The notes under the pieces were generated by a model. That model saw only the letters and a program-made list of their open reading frames with translations, had not been told where the DNA came from and searched no databases. DNA of 64,000 bases from the NCBI GenBank assembly GCA_023374045.1, contig CM041783.1, positions 95,701,298-95,765,297 on the forward strand. The letters are read 5' to 3'. The stretch is from Limonium bicolor. Lineage: Eukaryota > Streptophyta > Magnoliopsida > Caryophyllales > Plumbaginaceae. Both the position numbers and the translations under genes were made by a program. Of the stretch, positions 56,576 through 64,000 are shown piece by piece. How positions within the stretch are numbered: the stretch's first letter is position 1; each line of letters starts with the position of its first letter.

Positions 56576-59500
56576 TGTAACACCCTACTATTAATTCAAT
56601 CATTACCGTCCAATCTCCTCGTGCTTCCCGAGTCACGCAGCGGACACATACTTACATACATCGGTGATACAATGCCGTTAGTCACCCACGTGACTAACAA
56701 GGCTACTACTTCTACATACAGCATCGGTCTGATGGACCGGATATCCAGTACTACTTATACAATACATACTCTCATTACATACTAAATACTACAATACTCC
56801 ATTCGACATTACTCCATTCAATACCATACTCCATTCAATACAATACTCCACAACTCCGTGCAAGATAATACACTACGCATACCGAGTTTACTAGGTTCCA
56901 AAATCAATACAGTACTTCTCCCAAATTCATACACACTCACTAGGAGTCAATCCGCTACCCATTCCTCACAAACTAGATACTTCTAATTACAAGGCGCGCC
57001 ACCGGTCTCTTACCTTGACCGTATCCGCTCCGGGTACCTGCACACTAAAAACGTTCCCCCTAGGGGGTCAGCTTGCGCTGAATATGATAACCGCATACCC
57101 CGCGTACTAGCGAGGGTACGCCGACCATTTGGTCGAATACATGCAATTCATTTTGCAATACATACATACATACATACATACTTCATGCTTTCATTCACGA
57201 TACTACAATACTACCCAAGGTATACATACGTACGCACAGTACAATACATGCTTGGAAGACAATACGAGTCGACCAATACTTACTTACCATCTTCCAGAAT
57301 ACACATACACAGTATATACTCATTACACACTCCATACGCAATACGGAGATACAATTCTCCAATACATACAAAGGTCCAGTTAGCTTCATTACACACCCGG
57401 ATTAATCGGGTGTTCAATACTTTTTGCTCCAGGTCAATGACTTACAATAGTCAAGACCAATACACATGCAATACTTACTTCTTACATACTTTACTTCCAG
57501 TTAAGTCGGTATGACCTCCGGCAGGGATTACTACATCCCACCACCGGGCTTTAGGGTGGCCCACTAATCCAGGATGCTACCCATTCAAGGGAATTGGTCC
57601 ATGGAAAAGATTACACCAGGATTCGGATCCAACCTCTTGTGTTTCCTTATCCTCACGCGTGGCCGAAACTATCAGACTTCTACTCATTCCATTTTACTCA
57701 TTACTCAAGTTAGGAGTTAGAATGTTAGGAAGTAGAAGTCAGTACTTCATTCCCATACATACATACAATACACAGTACACAATACTTACACATACTTCTC
57801 ATTTCCATTCATTCTTTTCATGAATTATACAAACTAATTGTTCAAGAAGATACAACAAGAACAAATAGTTCAAACACAATTAAGTGCAATATAAATCCGA
57901 TTCGTGCATTTATCTTATTGGTGATCACATAAGCACACAAATCGGGGTAACCAAGTTAGGATACAGGACATGAAGAAATCATACCGTACACCGTTGTATT
58001 CGCACTCCCGGTTCCTTGGAGATCAACTATTCGATTCCTATACATGTGGAGTAGCATGATCATGATCTATTATTGATCTAACTTACTCCTTCATTGATAC
58101 TTTCAATATTAACTTACCACTTCATTACTTTCTTACTTGATTATAAAACCTTCCTTTACTTTACTACTTCTTAAACTTGTTTTCTTACTCATTTACTTAC
58201 TTTCTTACCATTATTGCTTCATTAATGGTGTATTACTACATATATATGCATATATGTATATAGCATATATATATGTATATGATTACTATAATCATATAAT
58301 TAAAACATTTTTTTTTGACTCGACCGGACTTGCGACCGACCTTGCAAGTCCGGTCCATTCCAGTAGCTATCAGTACGGAAATTTCTGGCTCGACCGAACT
58401 TGCAAGTCCGTCGCAATTCGGTCCATTCCAGTAGCTTGTGTTACGGAAATTATTCTAGCCGACCGAACTTGCAAGTCCGGTCGCAAGTTCGGTCCATTCC
58501 AGAAGGTTCAGACGGAGAATTTTCTGGTCTGACCGAACTTGTATGTCCGGTCGCAAGTCCGGTCGATTCCAGAAGGTTTCCCGTCTTGTAAATCTGGGCT
58601 CGACCGAACATGCAAGTCCGGTCGCAAGTCCGGTCCGGCCCAGTACTCCATTTTAAAATCTGTTCTTGGGTGTTTTCTTTACCCATTGTTTCCCCCAATC
58701 TTCCTACATGTAATCCCACATGTTTAAACACTGCTTAGGCCCTCCGAATTGCCTTAGTTGATCCCAAACTCCTTACTAAATCCATCAATCGACTTACACA
58801 AATTCCTCACTTCTTTTCCAACAAATGTAACAGTTTTTGTTACTTATGCTACAGATTTCTAACCCACTTCTACCATTCAATACTTCCTATACTAATGTCA
58901 CTCCTAACATCCCAAATACTTTCCAAGCAATTACACATCTATACCCAAGTCCAGCACTCTTTTTATCAATGCTTACACCCTATTTCTTTCTAGTTCCACA
59001 ATGCACTTTGATAGCTCCTTGCTACAGATTTTTACACTTCTTATTTCTCTTACTACAACTACCACCTCATCATTACTAAACATACCTACTCATCCAATAC
59101 ACCTTGGTTCTCCCATTCACCAAGTCATTAATTACATAATTCCTACCAAAATTTTGCCATAGTTCACCTACAATTTCTACTTCTCCACATACTTACTTTT
59201 TCATCAAATTCATTCCTAATCTAGCCACACCCTTACAGGGGTCCTACCAGCGATACAAGGCAATACTCATTACATCATTACTCTACCAACATCAATATCA
59301 ATACTCATACACAATATACTTGGCTCTAAGGCCTACAATCCACTTACTAGTTCCCAAATACTCAAAACATCAATACTACAACACCAATACAATACTTTGG
59401 GTTCTTTAAATTGGTTTATCCATTCCCATTACTCCAATGCACTAGAATTTAGCATTAGGAAAGAGCTCTTACCTTGAGCTTATAATTCCTTCATTTCTTT

Positions 59501-60767
59501 TCCACTTCTTCTTTCTTCCTTACACCAAAATCGGTCATATGGGGAATGGAGTTGCCAAACTCCATTCCCATCACCCAAAGCACACAAAACAAGTGTAATT
59601 AAACTACTTAGCCTTAAAACACTATTCATTGAATGTCAAAAACAAATTCTAGGGTTTACCTTTGGAGTGATTTATGTGGGGTTTTAGCCCTTGGTTCAAG
59701 AAGGTGTTCTCACCACCATTGGAGGGTTGAAGCAAAGCTCCAAAACAAGAGGAAAAACAAGGTAAGAGAGAGAGACCAAAAATCGGCCATACCAAGAGAT
59801 GGAGAAAAGTGAGGTCTTTCATGGGGATTTTTACCTTGTTGGAAAGAGAAGACTCCAAGCTTCACAATGGTGTGCTTTCCTCTTCAAATGGGGAAAACCC
59901 AAGGAGATGAAACTCATCCTTTTCGAATTTTGAAAAGATAGAAATGCAGAGGAGGATGAGGGGATTACAAATATGTAATTCATTTTACATTTGGAGCTCA
60001 AATGGAGCTAGAGCATGAGGAAGAAAGTGAGGAACCATGGGAGCTTCCTTTGGGGCTTTGAAATCACCCAACCAGAAGAGAGAGGGCAAAATCGATGGAG
60101 AGGGAAGGAGGGAAGGAGAGAGAAGAGGCATGAGGGGAGAGAGAGTGTGTTGAGTGCTTTTCTACCCACCTTTTTGCTTTTTGACCTTCATTATCTAGCT
60201 AGTTACATGTGTGTGAGAGGTTATTTGACCCCTTAAAAATCGGCCCCACACATTACTGCTAGTTGGAGCGTTTTTCGTCTTTTACAGAAAACGCTCGTAT
60301 TTTACCCGGTTTTGATACTACTCACTAACCGGCCCGTTTTCCGGAATTTTCTTGTTTCTTTATTTTATTGGTTATTAAGCTTCCATAAATGCTTAATAAC
60401 TATTATTTAATGATCATAATTTTACGGGTCTGTTTGACCACTTAAAGTCACGTTTTCGGGTTTTCCGCGAAAAACGTGCGCTAAAGCTCTTTTAGCGTTT
60501 TAATACATTTCTTGGATCCGTTTTCTTCGGGAATCGTTCCCATATATTATTTAGGTCTTATTAAACCTTTAGAATCCATATAATACGCTAACCAAGGTCT
60601 CATACCTCCTATGGTTATTTAACACTTATTTAGCGTTTTTCACTTTTTAAGCGTTTCTTTATTTCTTTCGGATTTATTTTCCCTTACCAATACTTCTTAA
60701 TCATTATTAGGCTCTTAAATACCTATCAGGATAATTTAATCGCCATATATAAGGTCGGGGTATTTCA
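56576..60767 (-). repeat. Element C 5' LTR (right)
   Basis: 4,192 bp, nearly identical to the left LTR apart from many short indels. U5 box 56,630-56,644, U5 hairpin 56,677-56,698, palindrome 57,056-57,067, (CATA)n about 57,161-57,182, dyad array 58,322-58,634. No supported gene. Confidence 0.9.
58322..58634 (-). repeat. Array of five dyad repeats (C right LTR)
   Basis: Counterpart of 46,592-46,910, with several one- and two-base losses within arms. Confidence 0.88.
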
Positions 60768-61844
60768 TACACTATCCTTATGGATTTATACGAGTATATG
60801 TCTTTTACGGCAGCTCAATTTATGAAGGCAAGTAAAGAGCGGATGAGATCAAATAAAGTTAACCTCTATATAATATAAAGTTTAATGTGTACGTGGAAAT
60901 GAATAACACACTTTGACACTAGCAATGGAGGCAGTGTAAGTTATATTAAGACTTTGAATTCATATATACACTAAAAGTGAGTGGAAGTTAAACTTAAAGG
61001 TAGGAAAACCTACCCCTTGGATTGTAACAAGTGTTGTACACATGAACTTTCCTATTGTTATATACCAACCTCTATAATTTTTAAAACCCCTATTTAATTC
61101 ACCTAATCGACCTATTTTGGAAGCCATTGAGTTTGTGGTTTAACCACGTTTCTAAGAAGAAGAAACAAACAACAAGCTTGATTGTCTTGTCACCAAACCG
61201 TAGGATCCAAACTGGAAACCCTTAGTTGAAATGGTACTAATGTTAAAAGGCACTTAACCTAGGTTGAACACATAGTTCACCTGACCCATGAAATTTAAAT
61301 GGAGTAAGGAAAAGCCAAGCTTCAAGGAACAGGAAATAATACTTTATGAAACCGTAATTGATCAAGTTATAAAACTTTTCTTTGGAGTCTTATCCCAGAT
61401 TTAGTAATAATTATGATTGTCTTTGTTCCAAGTGATGATAACCGAAGTGTAGGCAATGATCAAGCCATGATAAGTTAAATACTAGATAAAGCCTTTTAAA
61501 GAGAAGAGTGTATGTCATGGTATCCAAGTCCATAACTGAATTTATTGCTTGTATGATAAGTCAAAGAGTCAAATGATTGATGAAATAATTATTAGACAAT
61601 ATGTGTCTAGGTGTTTAATAAGAATTTATCTTTTATGCCAAGAAGAAAAACTAGATTTCACGCTAAATGATTTGATCAAAGGAACTTATTTCCGAGAATT
61701 AAGGAATACACTAGTTTCAAGTGTAGGTTATAACAGTTATTAAATTAGTTGTATAACAGTCAAGGAAGAATGTTGTAATCACCCCGTCACAAAGTCTGGA
61801 TAAGATAAAATTTGGAAATTTGCAATTATGTGGTTGTTTGATAT

Positions 61845-61980
61845 TTGACGTGGGAGGTCGAACTTGATCCTGGTCAGATCAAGGGAAAACCAAACACAAA
61901 ATGGAGTGGAGGGATAGTTCAACACTGACGCTGACCCCATCAGGGTTGAATGATTCCTGAGACTCCCTACAAGTGGTCAC
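61845..61980 (+). repeat. Conserved 135-bp box (D)
   Basis: Counterpart of 36,015-36,149: TTGACGTGGGAGGTCGAACT, then GATC/GATC pairing, GGATAGTTCAACACTGACGC, and GTGGTCAC at the end. Confidence 0.8.
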
Positions 61981-63590
61981 TAATATCTCCGTGATAAGTA
62001 AATATATGTTCTGATTTCTAAAATAAAATTTGTCTAATAAAGTATATTAGATGTTGAGGATGTAAGTCAAAGGTTAAATTAACCAAGCTACCCTGAAAGA
62101 ATTAAATAGCTAAAACGACCCCGCATATGTTTGAGAGGAAACAAAAGTGACTGTGAGGGAAATACTATCTGTTAATATACCATGAACCATGTTAATAAAT
62201 TAAATATGATATCAAGAGACATTTATCTATAATGACAGTATTTACAAGCTACCTTCTAAGTTATGGTCTTATTGCCATCTGAAGGGAAAGATCGACTTTA
62301 AGTCTTTCTTTATGAAATCAAACCCAGTATATTAAATGGGAACCTACCTATAAGTATGGTAGAATATAAAGTGTAAAAACATTATACTAATACTCACATG
62401 AGTTGTTTTATAAACCGCAAGAACATGCAGAATTGTGAGAAAATTGTACCTTGTTAGAAACCTTAACAAGAACCTTATTGTGGTATACTTGATGAACAGA
62501 CAATAAAAGATCGTGTATGTACTACCGACAATTGGTGAATCGATAATAACAGGAAATCTTTTTATACTATAAACAAGATGCCCGGCTCGACCGTATCTCA
62601 TACTCTATATTGAGAATGCAAACAGAATATGGTGACAGCAAACTAAATACCAGAATCACAAGATGATGACCCGAAGACCGAAGAGAGGAACTTTAACATG
62701 CCCCAGTTTTATACAAGACCCGAACACCGACGATCATAACTACAGGAGGCGATGAATAGAATACAAATCTAAGACCAACAAGAATACTGCAACATTACAG
62801 CTACAACAACTGAACCACTGAATGCATCAGCAACACCGACAAGATGATGAACCTCACTATCTGGACGCTACCACTGTAAATGGAGGATATGTATAGTAAA
62901 CCAATCGGGTAAGTAGTAATATGTCAAGAAGTACCACACATGCGAAGGCAACTAGCGTAAGGAACACGGGAAGCAACTAACACTGTAACTAAAAAGAGTA
63001 ATGGAGACTCTAATAAAGAGCAAGACGCCTCAGTAACATCGACGAGAAGAATTCCAGTGGAATCACCGACAAAAGCAACAATCAGAGATAAGCATACATG
63101 CATAAAACAATCAAGTGGAATTTGGAAAGAACTCAATGATGAGAGATCAAGGCCAACCTTACAATATTGGTGACAACCCGAGGTACAGAAATAGAATACA
63201 CAATGAAGAATACCAAGCAATGCTGCAACTAACAGTTACTTAGAGACAAGATAATCTGGAGCAGTGGCATAACGTGGCATATCGATCCGACAGTCTAAAC
63301 AAGCCCCGAGATAATGTTGGCAACAAACAAGATGGAAGATCACCTTCACCCATACATACGGGATTCAAATATAAAAGCATAATAATGCAATATAGAACGT
63401 GTCAGAGAATACACAGATTTTAGGGGCAATACCCCGTAAACGGACAGAAGTCCAGACAAGATCAACAATGATAATCAAACGAAGGAAATGATGAACACAA
63501 CTCATCAACCATACATGTACATAAACAAACTTAAACATACCACCTACAAGGCGCATTTAAGACTATCCCAGAATGATTAGACATTATTTA

Positions 63591-63625
63591 ATCAGAGTCA
63601 CGCAGCAGAAGCGTGGTGGTCCCAT
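63591..63625 (+). other. Initiator tRNA-Met 5'-part-like segment (D)
   Basis: Starts ATCAGAGTCACGCAGCAGAA and continues GCGTGGTGG, T, CCCAT. It agrees with plant tRNA-iMet 1-35 at 31 of 35 positions as I recall the tRNA, ending in the anticodon CAT. The sequence then diverges, so it is not a tRNA gene. Confidence 0.82.
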
Positions 63626-63794
63626 CAGTTAGAATTACCTACTGAGTCCAAGGGGAATGCACAACGTATTTCACGTATCTTAACAAAAAATAAAAGTCTT
63701 ACAGCTGAGATGCTATCTTTTTAAATTTATCATAAATTAAAATAAGAGTGAAGATTCCTTTACTATAACCGACTAGCTATACTAGTCTAGTCTA

Positions 63795-63830
63795 GGGTAC
63801 GGGGGCGTACCCCTCTTTTTAAGGGGGGAG
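63795..63830 (+). other. Hairpin plus internal purine tract (D)
   Basis: GGGTACG, GGGG, CGTACCC, then AAGGGGGGAG. The G-C pair at stem position 3 replaces the T-A of B and C. Confidence 0.75.
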
Positions 63831-64000
63831 AGCCTACTGCGTTTTAGCATTTTTAGCATGGAAGTACACTTCCGTTGTACTGTTGCATTGTGATTTTAGC
63901 ATGGAAGTACACTTCTATTGTACTGTGCACTGTGATTTGTATGTTACAAGTATGACTTTGTGATTCTATGAACTCTTACTTGATGATGTGTACTACGTTA

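Larger units (their letters stand above)
44834..60767 (-). mobile_element. Complete LARD-type LTR retroelement C
   Basis: 15.93 kb, minus strand, flanked by TACAC on both sides (44,829-44,833 and 60,768-60,772). LTRs 44,834-49,074 and 56,576-60,767 are nearly identical, so insertion is recent. Internal 49,075-56,575. LTRs open TGAAATACCCC and close GTTACA on the element strand. Primer site and purine tract are present; no pol or gag frame is recognisable. Internal blocks are collinear with B except for insert F. Confidence 0.9.
24071..64000 (+). mobile_element. Large LTR retroelement (family D), interrupted, 3' end outside window
   Basis: Starts TGAAATACCCC at 24,071 (preceded by CTATA, the presumed target duplication). 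The LTR ends GGGGTGTTACA at 43,700, followed by a primer site. The LTR is split by B and the internal region by C. Without insertions the LTR is 5.87 kb and at least 4.36 kb of internal region is visible. No gag, protease or pol frame can be recognised. Internal sequence instead shares noncoding blocks with B and C (61,845-61,980, 62,900-62,990, 63,591-63,625, 63,795-63,830). Confidence 0.82.
60773..64000 (+). mobile_element. Element D internal region, 3' part (continues past window)
   Basis: Noncoding. Blocks shared with B and C: 135-bp box 61,845-61,980, AAGTAGTAATATGTCAA and ACACGGGAAG around 62,910-62,990, tRNA-like 63,591-63,625, hairpin and purine tract 63,795-63,830. The box comes before the other blocks here, whereas in B and C it is the last. 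No 3' LTR lies within the window. Confidence 0.78.

Noticed and set aside
61200..61221. T-arm-like AGGATCCAAACTGG in D
   Set aside because: Too short and too mismatched to tRNA-iMet to call, and far from the clear mimic at 63,591.
61549..61743. 64-residue frame in D internal region
   Set aside because: No recognisable domain, AT-driven composition, and no counterpart in B or C.
63591..63625. A true initiator tRNA-Met gene
   Set aside because: The match ends at the anticodon; no T arm, 3' acceptor strand or Pol III terminator follows in proper order, and the same partial segment recurs inside retroelements.

Overview
The window looks like nuclear DNA of a flowering plant, probably a eudicot. 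I see no intact host gene. It is almost wholly nested LTR retrotransposons whose termini read TG/TT-AAATACCCC at the 5' end and GTTACA at the 3' end, with primer sites (TGGTATCAGAGC) complementary to the 3' end of initiator tRNA-Met. A Stowaway-type MITE and microsatellites sit in the only short stretch of host-like DNA. No pol, protease or integrase reading frame is recognisable anywhere, so every element appears non-autonomous.

Layout. (1) 1-23,035 is a minus-strand array, family A: five LTRs of about 2.8 kb (the first cut by the window edge) alternate with four short internal regions of about 1.43 kb, each holding one gag gene. Only the copy at 8,903-9,856 has an uninterrupted frame with its start codon. 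(2) 13,141-19,064 is a 5.9-kb solo LTR, family E, inserted into the fourth internal region with a TCTCC target duplication. (3) 23,036-24,070 is host-like flank: a coding-looking exon remnant cut by the array, a CT/CA microsatellite and a 238-bp MITE. (4) From 24,071 to beyond the right edge lies a very large plus-strand element, family D, with a 5.87-kb LTR. Its LTR is split by element B (27,503-41,260, plus strand, TSD TATAT, LTRs about 4.36 kb). Its internal region is split by element C (44,834-60,767, minus strand, TSD TACAC, LTRs about 4.2 kb). C itself seems to contain a further LTR-like insert, F, near 52.0-53.5 kb.

B, C and D have no convincing coding region but share a series of short conserved blocks, several of them hairpins with compensatory base changes. 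They look like large retrotransposon derivatives (LARDs) whose conserved content is RNA structure, presumably mobilised by proteins from other elements.

The most striking signal is a sense-strand copy of the 5' part of plant initiator tRNA-Met (acceptor strand, D arm, part of the anticodon arm) inside the internal regions of families A, B, C and D. In family A it lies inside the gag reading frame and matches 36 of 39 positions of the tRNA sequence as I recall it. In every family it is followed 100-280 nt later by a second, internal polypurine tract. A conserved U5 box near the LTR 3' ends (TTCCGCTG) is complementary to the D-arm segment of both the tRNA and these internal copies. Together these suggest an undescribed primer-tRNA mimicry or RNA-folding system shared by otherwise different retroelements.
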